NCBI GenBank assembly: GCA_016169945.1
Contig: JADLSH010000282.1
Location: forward strand, 1,815,001 to 1,879,000
Direction of reading: 5' to 3'
Source: Trachythela sp. YZ-2020
Lineage: Eukaryota; Cnidaria; Anthozoa; Malacalcyonacea; Clavulariidae
Length of the DNA: 64,000 nt
Of this stretch, positions 45,664 through 57,700 are shown one piece after another. How positions within the stretch are numbered: the stretch's first letter is position 1; every line of letters starts with the position of its first letter. The position numbers and the translations under genes were made by a program. Under the pieces are notes generated by a model, which saw only the letters and a list, made by a program, of their open reading frames with translations, was not told the DNA's origin and did not search any database.

Positions 45664-46906
45664 CTGAAAAGTAAATTTTAAAGAAAAATTAGAGTGCGCT
45701 TCTGTTCATGGCCAACTTCAAGTTCGATTTTATTTGAAATTTGGATTTGGGTCGCCAGAAAGAAGGACTCCAGACTCCACTTGTACCCTTGAAGTTCGCA
45801 CACCTCCACTTTACCATATTATTGTCAGGTCTCTTTTGCTTGCTGGCCATTCCACTGATGGATTCTTAAAAAATACCTGCAGCCGCAGTTGGAGTTCGTG
45901 TAAATGTACCTTAGGAATCTTCCATATATACATTACAATACAGTAGATGGATTTTAACTTCAATATATAGCACTGCAGGGCATCATAATATTCGGCAGGT
46001 GAATTCTACTCGATACCCCTCAATTAACGAAAACGGCAAGTGTCACCGTGGATATAACTCCGGGAAATTTACAACGAACAGACTTGATCTTATTCCGACC
46101 TTTTCCCAACCTATACATTTGGATAATTTCGAAAGAAGAATATTAAAGAACTAACCGGAACCATTAGCAAAAGACTGTACAGTCCCTACTGCTATATTCT
46201 ATTTAAGCGCTATGACATGTGATATATCTTATATCGCGTGGAATTTCCAATCGCAAAAAAGCGTTAACAGCATATGTTCTGTCAATATGTTCTTTCAAGC
46301 AAGCTAAGCCAATTTTCGACCAATTCGGTAAATTCCCTATAGGAAATGTTTTGTAAATTACCTGCTAACTAGCTATTGGCTAAGGGTTCTAGGTTCATGT
46401 CTCGCTGTTTATGGGAAACGTTTGGGATTAGGGTCAGGATCTGGAGTTAGGGCATATATATTGGAATCAGTTAAACCTGTCCATATCTTCATTCCTCGTC
46501 CTTTACATATATCTATTATGTTTCCGTTCTTAAAGTTAAAGAATGAAATGGAAAGTATATATGATTGTTCATTTACTTAAAAAGTGCAAAAACTATGGGG
46601 AAAATCCTATATACATAGAGCATACGTTCCAATCTTAATGCTTCTTCGCTCAGGCCTGATTATGATGTATGTGATGTTATATATTTTAAGTCACTTACTC
46701 GTTAGAATGAAAGCAGCAATTCCTAGCAAAAATCGTTGCATACCGAGAAAAAATTACTTGGCCAATTGCTGGAATTTACAGCATAAACTTCGCTTTGATT
46801 TCGATGTAAGAAAAGTTTTGTTTACGCCTCAATTAACAAATAGAGATTGATGTTGATGTTTGAGGCTGCCACAAGACGACATTTATCAAACATTGGGCAG
46901 TATGTG
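45664..46906. other. Probable 5' intron of the SEA-mucin gene
   Basis: The upstream exon(s) with the start codon and any signal peptide should lie here or beyond on the minus strand, because exon A starts inside a codon. I could not identify one with confidence. No other gene was seen. Confidence 0.45.
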
Positions 46907-47121
46907 CAGTACTGCCTAGAAGTAACTTAACACTGCGGTTCGGCTGCGGTTTGCGCTGTTAGCAGGTGCGGTGTGTGCGGTTAGCGGGTGCTGTGCGAGT
47001 GGTTAGCGGGTGCGCTGTGTGCAGTTTGCTGGTGCGGTAATCACACCACAAACAGAAAAACCACTGCGTGCGACCCGCGGTTAACCACGTATTTGTGTTA
47101 AGTTACTTCTAGGCAGTACTG
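46907..47121. mobile_element. MITE-like element with 27-bp perfect TIRs (215 bp)
   Basis: CAGTACTGCCTAGAAGTAAC at 46907 continues to CTTAACAC and returns exactly as GTGTTAAG...GCAGTACTG at 47095-47121. The interior is G-rich, with GCGGTTAGCGGGTG repeated three times with variation. Target duplication is not obvious, so the superfamily is open. Confidence 0.75.
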
Positions 47122-48781
47122 TATAGACTGGTGGAGAACTGATATCTTATAGTTTTGTTTCATTTGTTCAGGTGTGAAAATTCAAAGTTGTAATGGATAG
47201 TTCATTAGAAAGTTAAAAGTAATGAGGAACTTCACGACTTTATCGACTGTTTTATATAACCCAAATATATCTGTCAGACATCTGCGCATGCGTCACGATT
47301 TGCTTCCTAAATTCAAAAACTGAGAAATATTGCTGTCTTCGAATATAGCTCTGGCTAATTGGATAACGAAAATTAGACGCGAGTAAACTCAATACCAGTT
47401 ATTTTTGTCCAATGACAATGCGGAATAATCTGCAATTCCATTCCATTCATGGCCAAAAGCAACTTTATTAAAAATATAGATCCTAGCTAGCATTTTGAAA
47501 ATTGATGGTGTTTCGCGATATCGGAAATTTCGAGCAAAAATTATGTACATATTTTAATACATAACATCCCAGCGAAAAATTTTGAAGACCCTGCAAACCT
47601 GGTTGACAATACTTAACATACTAGCTAAGTAAAGATAGCAACTTCCTTTGCTACTCAGTGCACTTAAGTCATGGCTCCAGCTCATTTTGCAAAGAATCTG
47701 AATTACACAATGCCCATTTGAGCATTCTTCACCAAACTTGGCAAGCTGTTAGATCAACCTAATTTGAACAATTATGACACATTGGCTGCCATAGCAACTG
47801 TCACGTGAACCCTGCAAATTGTAATATTGCACAGCTCATCTTTAAGCCATCGGGAGATGGGTCTGGAAGCAATGTCATGGATTGAGATTGTTTGAGTTAG
47901 TAAGCGTTTATATTGAAGTTATTGAGTCCAACTGGAATGTGTGTCTCAAATAAAAAATTAAGGAGCAAAAGAAAATTGTTTTCAAAATTAGTATTTTTTC
48001 TATTTTATTTCTCTATTTTTTGTACTTTAACGGTTTAGAGGACACCCATTCCAGTTAGATCTAAAGTAAACAGCTAGAAATTAAGTCATCTTCATGTAGA
48101 AAGTAAGTAGACAATTGAAAAAAGTCTCCCAAGTCTGTTTGAATCACATTGAAGTACATTTTATTGGTCACGTACGTGTTTCTCTTAGCTTTTTTACCAT
48201 TTTCATCTACAGTACACACTTTTTAGCTTAGCGGATGAAATTGTATCTTAATCTAGACATTTTTTTCTTAAAAAGTTTTGTTTTAAGTTGTAATTTCACG
48301 GGTAAATAGGCTTTATTCTGAATTGTTAAATATAAATTATTGACCGCCATTATTGACCGTACCGTCTCCATTGAAACAGCGAACACAGCAAAAACTTCAG
48401 GGATTTCAAAGTTCGTTTTGCGTTTGAAAATTGAGTTTTTTGATGCAAAAATGGAAAAATAATTATTAAATATCACTCCAGTTTTACGCCAAAGTACAGG
48501 TACAATGATGGATGTATTTTTTATAAATATGCAGTTTACAGCATGATTTCACTGATATAAGATTCGATTGAGAATCGATTTTCTGTTGAAAAATCTGGTG
48601 ACTAGTGTTCTTCCATATGAGGAAACAAATTGTCAGTCATTTCTTTAGGCTTTCATATTTAAGCAGTCAAAATTGTACCAGCTATTTTACATATTTTACA
48701 GTATATATATATATATATATACGTGTAGGTTTAGGTCTACGAAACGCAAAGAGTGCTCGACAACATATAGTTAGAGCAAAT
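47122..48781. other. No gene recognised
   Basis: A+T-rich, with no supported exon. A (TA)n run at 48700-48722 borders the foldback that follows. Confidence 0.5.
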
Positions 48782-49396
48782 TATAGATTTTCGCTTACCT
48801 CAAAACTTGTCTGCAACCAGGGGCGCCGGAAGGTAGCCGAAGCGGCGGGGGCAGCCCCATGAAATTAAAAGGGCACGAGCGCCGAAGGCGCGAGAAATTT
48901 GTACTCTCTGTACTCTCTGAAATGCCTGTACTCTCTGAAATCTAGAGTACTCTCTGAAATGCCATTTCCTGCATTTTGAGTGGAGATTTTACATACTAAT
49001 TCTGAACATATTAAAACGCAATATAAAATACACAAACTTAAAGGATGAACGTCTACACATTTTTAGACTATACACATATAAATCATACATCCAGATAACG
49101 TAATTTAGTTAAACTGCACGGTCATAATCCTTATTAAACCTATGAGGACTAGTCCGGTCACAATAATAATAATTTATTCATTACAATGCACTTTATTGTT
49201 AAGAAAAAGGGCAACCGGTTGCCCCCGCGTGCCCCCGTACTATAAGGGCAGCGGGGTCAGCTGCACCCGCTGCCCCCGTGGCTCCGGCGCCCCGGTCTGC
49301 AACAGGCTGTTTCATCTGTAAAAGAATGCCTGATGATTCTTTTACAGATGAAACAGCCTGTTGCAGACAAGTTTTGAGGTAAGCGAAAATCTATAT
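48782..49396. repeat. Long foldback split by a hAT-like insertion
   Basis: Outer arms: TATAGATTTTCGCTTACCTC (48782) against GAGGTAAGCGAAAATCTATA (ends 49396). Inner arms: GTCTGCAACAGGCTGTTTCA (49295) against TGAAACAGCCTGTTGCAGAC. With the insertion removed the two form one continuous hairpin with arms of about 70 bp. The centre reads GCCTGATGATTC, then TTTTACAGATGAAACAG, again a CTGANGA...GAAA order. (TA)n tracts flank both sides. Confidence 0.85.
48818..49295. mobile_element. hAT-type MITE (478 bp) with 8-bp target duplication
   Basis: The left end is CAGGGGCGCCGGA; the right end, reverse-complemented, is CCGGGGCGCCGGA. TCTGCAAC is duplicated at 48810-48817 and 49296-49303. CAGGGGCG-type TIRs with 8-bp duplications define hAT. 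No transposase frame is present. The insertion interrupts one arm of the surrounding hairpin, so it is the younger event. Confidence 0.85.
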
Positions 49397-49412
49397 ATAT
49401 ATATATATATAC

Positions 49413-50604
49413 CGCAGATCAATTTATGGTTACGATTACGATTAGTTTGTGTGCATAGATTAAATGGTTTAAGACATCAGTAAAATATAAATTAAGAATC
49501 TATATCTTGAAAGCAAACAATCACGGCATAGAAAAATGGTACATTTCATTATATTGCAGTAGATAATCGTCCCTACACATAGCAATATAAACATTTTTTT
49601 AACAACTCTCCTAATATTATCCGTAGATTTTCACGTTATAAATTGTTTAAAATATTGTACACAACACGGTGATCCTTTCCAGAATCATACTGTGGACTCA
49701 TAACGATTATTTCAAAACTTGAAGTTCGCTTTTAAAGCAGAACTCTTACAAAAGCAAAAGACACGTACAATCCACGCAAAACCCACGCAATCAAGCAGAG
49801 AAATGAAGACGTGCTACAGGGGTAATTTTGCTTTTTGGAGCCATGACTTAATAGCGCTGAGCACATTTCTGATTTTACAGATACTAATAATCTTATTCAG
49901 TGTATGAAATAAGATCAGCAAGTTGGTCAAACAGTTCATCTGATTCCACCCAAAGAGATTATTGGTTGTTTATATTTTCGGATAGGTTTGGCTTCTTTCG
50001 TAGCTAAGTTGACTCATATGGTTCTTACTCGCTCATGATATCAATCTTTAAATTCTCTTTAGTCCAGCCATTTTTTTCTGGTATGGAAACATTGATTTAT
50101 CGATTGTTTATCGTTTTATCTCAATTTTCGAGGAGAACGGTATTTGAATAGATTGGTATTTACGTGCTAGCTAATATTTCATTGCGTTGTTAACGGTAAA
50201 AATGACTTTATGAATAACGTGATAGGGAACATGGTTCAATCTCTGTTGTTCTGTGTCCGGTTGTATAAAACTCTTAAATACTTTTTAACTACCCGTTTTG
50301 TAGTTAACAAGACGCTCTATGGAGCGTTAAGTTGCTGGGGGTTTTTAAATAGCGTCCGGCACGGCGCTTTCTTTCGACCTCAGCAGGCATCCTCCATACT
50401 GTCTGCTGATAATATGACGTTCTCTTCCAGCACTTGGATAATTTACTTTGGACTACAATTCAAGTATATTTTGTTGAAAAAGTTCACTTTTAAATTGGTG
50501 AACAGGTAAGACCTTTTCTCTTGGACTTGCTCAATCCAATCATGATTTCAGACAGACACAGACAGACCGGTCTCGTCTGCAATAGCCACTTCTTAGCCAC
50601 TTCT
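49413..50604. other. No gene recognised
   Basis: A+T-rich, with no convincing exon on either strand. It lies downstream of the minus-strand gene ending at 50605. Confidence 0.5.
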
Positions 50605-51072
50605 TCACTTCTCTTTGCTCATGTTCGAAGAATACACAATTTCCTCTTGCCGACCGAAGCCACGTAGGCGGACTGATAGAACGTCGCCATCTTCTTTCCC
50701 TAGAATCTCAGAAAGCAATTCTGGATTGCTTCTTGCCTGCGTTGATTTCCAGGGGAATGACACACTTTTGCCATCCACTACTCTTGAACGCTTATTCATT
50801 ACGTATTCTTTCGTATCTGGTGTGTACCTTCGCTTTTGTTGAGGAGGTAAATTTAGAAGACGTGCAGCATGTTCAGAAATCTCCTTCTCTTTTATCGCGG
50901 TCCACTTCTCCGGGCTAAAACATGTCAATCTCGTAAATTCCGATGCGTTTTCTTGAATTTTAAACTGGAAATATCTGTTGTCGTTTTAGCCACGATAACA
51001 TTTGATACTTCGTGAACATAATCATTTACCTCTGCAATTTTCTGGACTGAAGTTAACTTTGCCAGACGCCAT
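50605..51072 (-). CDS. Uncharacterised protein, two-exon model (about 129 aa)
   Basis: The start ATG at 51072 (context GAAATGGCG) opens MASGKVNFSPENCR and meets a GTAAAT donor after 51030. An acceptor at TTCAAG restores the frame at 50951, giving NASEFTRLTCFSPEKWTAIK, then LLNLPPQQKRRYTPDTKEYV and the C-terminus SNMSKEK, with a stop at 50605. The protein is small, basic and has no transmembrane segment. The intron (about 78 bp) is short and the acceptor tract is weak. I do not recognise the family. The motif FTxxTxxxxxKW...KEKEI is reminiscent of N-termini of cnidarian transposon-associated proteins such as the one at 18809. It could be a host gene or an element relic. Confidence 0.4.
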
Positions 51073-51430
51073 TTCAATGAATATTCGTTCTGCATTCGTT
51101 GCACGTGCAACGGAGGTACAGACACTACAGATTACAGATTTTATACGTCATCACTTCGGTCCTACTTGCTATCTCCTAGAGTAATTGTTCCCACGGGGTT
51201 TTTCGAATTTTTCAAGGGCAATTATCAAACTAACTAGAACTTAGAAATACATGTATGCAGCATCCCTTCACATTTTTAAACCGAACAACTGTAGTTCATA
51301 ATATTTTCAACGTTATTCATTTCTTGAAGACATTATCAACAGAAAAATTCAAGTATTGTATCTTACTTCGTCTTATAACTTCTTTCTCCATTTATTTGGC
51401 ATCTGGTTTGAAATATTCTCGTGGCCATTC

Positions 51431-53201
51431 CTATTTAGGTCTGCGTAGAAACAAAGGTCCTTCTTTACATCTTTCCGATAATTCAGCGACCGTTATCCCA
51501 CGAGAAACATCGTCTGCAACGTTGTGTTCACTAGGGATATGTCTCCATTGGCAGGGTTGTACATTGCTCTGTATCTCTCCGACTAGGCTCGATACGAATG
51601 GCTTGAAACGTCTTCCTTTCCTACGTATCCATGCTAGCGTAATTGTACTGTCCGTGAACAGGATAACCTCTTGGAATTCCATTTGCTTTTCTTCTTGTAC
51701 AGTCTTACATAACCTACTTGCTAATACTTCTGCCTGAAGTTCCAATCTCGGAATAAAGCTTGAATCCACGTTTCTTATATATGCACAAGTTCCGAATGCA
51801 CCTCGGGATGCATCTGCGAGGACACAAAGGGGTTGGAAGCTCAACTGAGTTAATCGGGCATAAAAATTTTCCAAAACCTTGTCGTTTAATTGCTTCATTT
51901 CTTCGGAAAATGATAACCATTGTTCCTGGGATTCAGTGGAGAGCACATCGTCCCAATTGATACCCTTTTGCCACAATTCCTGGATACCAATCCTATAACC
52001 ATTGTTCCTGGATTCAGTGGAGGAAGCATGTCCCAATTGTGATACTTTTTTGCCAATTCCTGGATACCAACTTATCGCGGAAAATGATAACCATTGTTCC
52101 TGAAGTTCGGTGGAAGGCACATCGTTTGCCTTGATACCGCTTACATACTATCGGGTCGTAGATTCGTGCTATTTGACTAATAATGCATCTCTTTGTTAAC
52201 TTCGCTGGTTGGACTTGAGGATATCTGGTTGAACTTTGTAATTTAGTGCATCATCAAGATTGTTCCACACGACACCGAGTACTTTGTCCTCCGCTTTTTC
52301 TTGCGGAACTTTGATTTCTTCCATTTGTTGTGCTTTATTATTTTTCCTTAGACCTTCATTAGATGGCCATTCTTTCACTTTAAAACCGCCGTCTCCGAGT
52401 ATGACATCTATTGCGCTGAAAAGTTCCTCAGCTTCTTCTACAATGTGGACAGAATCTAATACGCCGTCCATATATGTGTTATCTTCCACCGTTCGCGCTG
52501 CTCTTGGATTTGAAGCCTCGCATTCTTCAGCCGTTTTCTTCAATGCTATTTGAGCTATCGCTAGCGCAGGTTTATCACCGAAGGCTAGGACATTCATAGC
52601 ATATGTGTCAGGTGGTCTGCATGTCTCCATATTTCTCCATAGAAATCGGTGAACGTGTTGGTCTTCATCTGGGATAAGCACTCTAAGGTACATCTTGGAG
52701 ATGTCTGCGCTCAAAGCAACTTTGTCTTCTCTGAATCGAAGGATGACTCCGAAAAGTTTGTTCACTAAATCTGGGTGTTTCAGCCAATAATCGTTGAGGC
52801 AGTGCCCTTTGTATACAGAGGACGAATTCGGGTTTAAGGACTGAATGGTGGGCGATGTAATAAATAGGACCTTGATCGTCATTTATTTCCTTCTCTGTAA
52901 GCTTTCTTGAAAAGTTCAGTTCGTTCATTGTTGTTATCTGCTCATCGTATACCACCCATCCTAAAGGCGAGTTTCTTGCTACTAACTCCCCGCCGAGTTT
53001 AGTTTATCCATTGTGTATACGAGGATGGTCAATACCGATTAGAATGTCAACTGGTCCTTTACCACAATTAAGCTTTTCTATCAATCCCAACTGTTTTGCA
53101 ATCTCTTTCGTCTCGATTCCAGCGATATTGTCACTGATTGTGGAGATACCGATGTTGTCGTTATTGTACTTTACGTTTTCCATCGAATATCCGACCTTCA
53201 T
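51431..53201 (-). pseudogene. BEL/Pao LTR-retrotransposon pol fragment
   Basis: The minus-strand order is: end of a retropepsin-like domain (GPVDILIGIDHPRIHNG, 53201-53004), RT (52955-52196: KPEFVLCIQ, SADISKMYLRV, FLWRN, NTYMDGVLDS) and RNase H (CVLADASRGAFGTCAYI, FTDSTITLAWIRRKGRRF, WRHIPSEHNVADDVSRG, 51880-51431). This order and these motifs are BEL/Pao. The catalytic YxDD box reads YMDG, so one essential Asp is lost. At least two frame changes occur. Between RT and RNase H (51900-52130) a segment of roughly 80 bp is repeated three times. No LTRs or integrase were found. Confidence 0.85.
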
Positions 53202-53206
53202 GAGCC

Positions 53207-53830
53207 ATGGATCGAGTTAGGTGTAGGGAAACATTTAAAGTACCTACCGATACACGAGATTGCAACTTCTCTCTTGGACCACAGATCTCAACCGCTTATC
53301 TGTTTTTCCACTCATCTATTGGATGTGACACCACTTCATCATTTTATGGAAAAGGTAAAACATATTTTCATACAACTTGGAAGAAGATGCCCAGTATAAC
53401 TCCTGTGTTCAAGAGAGAATGGCAACATCCCAGGAAAACATTATTGAAGATGACAAAGATGTTTTAGAACAATTTGTCACGGCAATTTACCACTGCACAT
53501 TTGATGGTAGCAAAGTAAAGAATGCAAGGCGATACCTCTTCACAAGCAGAGGCAAAACGGTTGAGAACTTACCCCCTACAGCTGCTGCTTTAAGCGAGCA
53601 TGTCGATCGATCAGTACTGCAAGCACGAATCCGGTACAATTGCTTGGAAACCACCCGAGTTGAAATGGATCCTGTTCGCTGGGGCGAATAAAAGAAGATG
53701 AATAATTATATTCCTAGATAGAGTCTACTGGAAGATGTTTCTAAAGCATTAATCCGTTGTGGATGTAACGATTGTGTGACTGGAAGATATAAATGCAAAA
53801 AAGTGGGTTACCTTGAAAATATTTATGCTG
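53207..53830 (+). pseudogene. Academ-like transposase C-terminal fragment
   Basis: The frame at 53207 gives FFHSSIGCDTTSSFYGKGKT, shifts near 53440, and continues LEQFVTAIYHCTFDGSKV, LFTSRGKTVENLPPTAAALS, and at about 53755 CGCNDCVTGRYKCKK. The GCDTT-S-F-GKGK block resembles the XPG/FEN nuclease helix region (GCDY...GIG), and the Cys cluster resembles a C-terminal zinc knuckle. This is the C-terminal part of a protein type abundant in cnidarians that I associate with Academ transposases; the association is inference. It is frame-broken and lacks its N-terminus. Confidence 0.55.
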
Positions 53831-53834
53831 TTGT

Positions 53835-54353
53835 CAGGCAAAATATTAGATACTGAACTGTGAGATATAATTGTGATAATAAAATACTTGTCAGACAATT
53901 ACGGTTGTCATCATCTGTAATTCAGCTGTAAAGTGTTAATCGACCAACTATTTTGTTTGCCAAGATTGCTACTCTCCCCCTGTCAAATTTTGGGCGACCT
54001 TTCATTCCATATTCTAATGGTTTCAATATGGCCGACAACAGGTCAACAAATAATTGAAGTAATAACGAAATTTTCAAGCAGAAAGAAACATCTGCTATTT
54101 TATTAAAGCATATAAAGCTTCTAAATTATGATTCTAACAAGAAAATCCAACCGCTGGGCAATCTGGATGAACTAAAAGGTCTCATATTTGAACTATTTGG
54201 CTCAAGCAGTAAATGGTTCGTCGCCAGGTGGCTGTACAAAATCTTTTCGAGATGATAATATATCTGTAACGTAGTATACCAACAAACGTACCCTAGCATT
54301 TGATGGTGTGCTCGGTAATTCTTTTAAGGAATTAGTAATAGACTTGTTAAAGA
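53835..54353. other. Upstream flank or 5' UTR of the second LINE
   Basis: No gene. The final 100 bp or so probably form the 5' UTR of the LINE with ORF1 at 54354. Confidence 0.4.
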
Positions 54354-57140
54354 ATGAACAGTGACAGTGTGAATGCTGTTGTTGAATCGTTAAGTAAAGT
54401 TGTGGATTCCGAACGAAGGTTCATATCTACATTCGAAACGATGCTGTCGGAGTTTGCCAACATTTTGGAGGGCAAAAACAAAGTTTTATACGATCGTGAA
54501 AATATGATTATAGACTTACAGCATAAATTAACTGAAGTTTCGAAGGATAGGGATGAATTAAAGCACAACTATTGTTTAATTGATGGACCGGAACGAAAGA
54601 CTTATAGTAAAAACAATGTTAACTTAAGCCCACCAATTATGAAAAGACACATACAGGCAGTGGAGCAGATAATCAATACACCGATTATTGATGCTAATAT
54701 TTCTTGTGAACCATAACACAGTTTGAAGGGGTGTTTGCCTACGATTAAAGCGCCGAAAGAGAGACAAGAAATTAATTATAATGACGACATTAACAATCCC
54801 CTATCGGGAAGAATAGTCAACATAGAACCTGTAAATCCGACGAGACGCAAGAAACCAACCCAAAGTAATTTTACGAAATCTCCTTTTTATTATCAACCAG
54901 CTGACAATCGCAGCAGTCATCGGCAGACCCCAAAAACTAGTAGAATGGAAGAAACACCTCCAGATGATTCTTTCAAGAACAAGAAACAGTGCTCCGATGC
55001 ACTCACGACGACCTGTAACACAGCAGAATTTATTAAATCGACATCACTGTTTTCGAAGTCGGTTCAAGCATCGTACAACCTCCTACACCCCACACCCCCT
55101 ACCCCCAATCGCAACCAAAACCGTTGATGGAGATTCAGTGTTATCCTATCCAACCCCTACCAAAATAACCCAGAAGGAAAGACCAATTGAATTGGTTCCA
55201 CTACCATTATTAGACAGCAGAAAATCCCGTATTCCTACTCAAATTACTCAACGGTTTGCAAATCCCCTGTGTCGTGGCCATAGTGTTAATTGGGATAACT
55301 TAATAAGGATCCATGTTCGAACTTCGAGTAGCAGTCATGCCACTAATTTAAGCAGCGACAAACCTGCACCTAATCTACGGGACTTTTACTTTATAAACGC
55401 TGGTTCATTCTTACCCAAAATGGATGAATTGTCTCTTTTATTAAATGCATATCCTCTTGAGATCGTTACTATCACCGAATCATGGCATAACGACAGGATC
55501 TTGAAGACTCGTCCTTTGAATGCATGTTGGTTTGGCTTCGACCAATTCGCCGCCCAAGACAAGTTTCTGGCCTGATTTGTGCCATTTTATACAACCCAGC
55601 TGATACTCCTCTACCGGAACAGAAGAATTTAGTAGAGTACATCATAGATAAACTTGACGTAATTAGAACAATGCATCCAGATTGCGATGTTGTACTTCTC
55701 GGAGACTTCAATAAGTTAGATATCTGTGACCTATTCATCCATCATAATCTCAAACAGGTTGTACGTGTCCCAACACGTTGTGATAATGTATTAGATCTCA
55801 TCGTGACCAATTCAAGTGACCTAAATAATGAGCCTTGGTGATTGCACCATTAGGCACATCTGATCATAACGTTATTAAATGGACCCCCGTCTGCCGGTGG
55901 CCCCGTTCGTTCTCATGGTAACAGTACAAGTAAAAAACACGTACGACGTTTTTCGCATTCTGCACGAGATGCCTTCGGCAGATGTTGTAACACTCACACC
56001 TGGTTTACTGACGTCAAAGATCCTAAGTCGTGCTCGGAATTAGCATCTACCTTTTCCCAGGATCTATCCTCTAAAAATTGACGGCTTCCAGTCTGACTGG
56101 GCCTCTATTAATAGCGGTGTACCTCAAGGAACTAAATTAGGACCTGTCCTGTTCCTAGTAATGATCAATGACTTGGAACTAAGATCTGCTAATATAAATC
56201 ACTGGAAATATGTGGATGACGTTACAATTTCTGAATCACTTTCTGAATCACTTTCTATAAATGAGCTCACAAAACTTCAATCCGAACTGGATGTAATCCA
56301 TTCCTGGGCAGCGTAAAATGATATGAAACTTAATGGAATGAAGTGCAAAGAAATGATAATCAGCTTTCTCCAAAATCAACCTGACGTACCTCGATTGTGT
56401 ATCGATGGGTCACCTCTTGCTCTGGTCCATTCGTTTAAAGTTCTGGGTCTAACATTGAAAAACAAACTGAAATGGGAAGAGAATGTAGAAACTATGGTGA
56501 TAAAAGCGTCTAAACGCCAATATATCTTAAGCGTTTTACGTCGTAGTGGCGTTCCTTCGGCCGATCTTCTTGTCATTTACTTCTCTTTGGTGAGATAAAT
56601 CCTTGAGAATGCTTGCCCTGTTTGACATACTTACTTACCACAGTACCTCTCCGATAAGATTGATCATGTTCAAAAGGGAGCTTTGCGCATTATTTACCCT
56701 GGACGTAACTATAATGAAACCCTCAGTATCGCACAATGCTATCGTTTAGAAGATAGACGACGAATTCTGTGCCATAAAACATTTAAAAAGATCCAACAAC
56801 CTAGTTCTCAACTTCATTGTCTATTGCCGACAAGAGAAGACGTGCATGGACGTTGCCTATGGAATAACATGGACCTTAGTGTACCCAAATGTCGGACTGA
56901 CCGCTACAAAAATAGCTCTATTCCAGCTATGTGTTCGAACGTTTCAAAACAATAGCTTAGATGTGGTATCTAATTTAATAGTAATAGTAATATTTGCTTG
57001 TCAATAATGAATTTTATCTGCGAATAAATTTTTATATGCATTTTTATATAAGATTTTAATATCCTAAATATGTATACACGTTGTAATTCACCATTTGGTG
57101 CGAAAATGTGTTAATAAACCATTTTATTATTATTATACCT
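54354..57140 (+). pseudogene. Second LINE (L2/CR1-like), heavily decayed
   Basis: ORF1 (54354-54716) encodes a coiled coil (ENMIIDLQHKLTEVSKDRDE). A linker region (54723-55330) includes LVPLPLLDSRKSRIPTQITQ. Endonuclease parts follow (FINAGSF, ITESW, VVLLGDFN, VLDLIVTN to 55841). The middle of the RT is deleted. RT resumes at about 56110 (GVPQGTKLGPVLF, KYVDDVTISES) and ends at 56955 with KCRTDRYKNSS. The element terminates in AATAAACC and (ATT)n at about 57115-57140. Multiple stops and frame changes; dead. It is related to, but distinct from, the LINE at 3.2 kb, and its C-terminus matches the fragment at 59.5 kb. Confidence 0.8.
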
Positions 57141-57159
57141 AAATGCACAAGCGTGCCAA

Positions 57160-57700
57160 GTCTCGTCATATAGCCACAATTTGAACGATTGTTCCCCTTG
57201 GTATGGCTACTTAATATGTCGGCTACATTTGTTCAAAAGAAAGCAAATGCTTGTGCTCCATTAGAATACTAAAACGTTCTGGCATTCCCGATTTGAAATA
57301 TATTTATTGCACATATTTTAGAATTTTCAGTTTGGCATTTCTCTCTTCCACAGAAACTGTCCATCCAAATAGAGAACGTTGAAAAAGGTAGCCATACTTA
57401 TATCTGATCAGTTAACCTGCAACGAACGTCCTTGCACACCAAACGTGAAAGCACTAGCAGAATGCAGAAAAACTGCTTCAATTATAATTATATAGCTATG
57501 TCAATTATTCGTGATGGAAGTGAAAACGGAAATTCTCCCAGTACATAAAGAACATTGATATTTTGTTAGGCACCCAAGATTTTTCCCGACAATCAAAGCT
57601 AACACTAGCGACAGGTTGTGATATCGTTAACCTATCAAGCAGTGAAACTATATGACAATTTATCTTAGATGTTTTTAAGTCACGCCACTGTCAAACAAAA
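57160..57700 (+). repeat. Dispersed repeat, copy 2
   Basis: Collinear with 29340-30110, but without the 277-bp miniature element; the intact TA target is at 57401-57402. No coding region. Confidence 0.75.
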
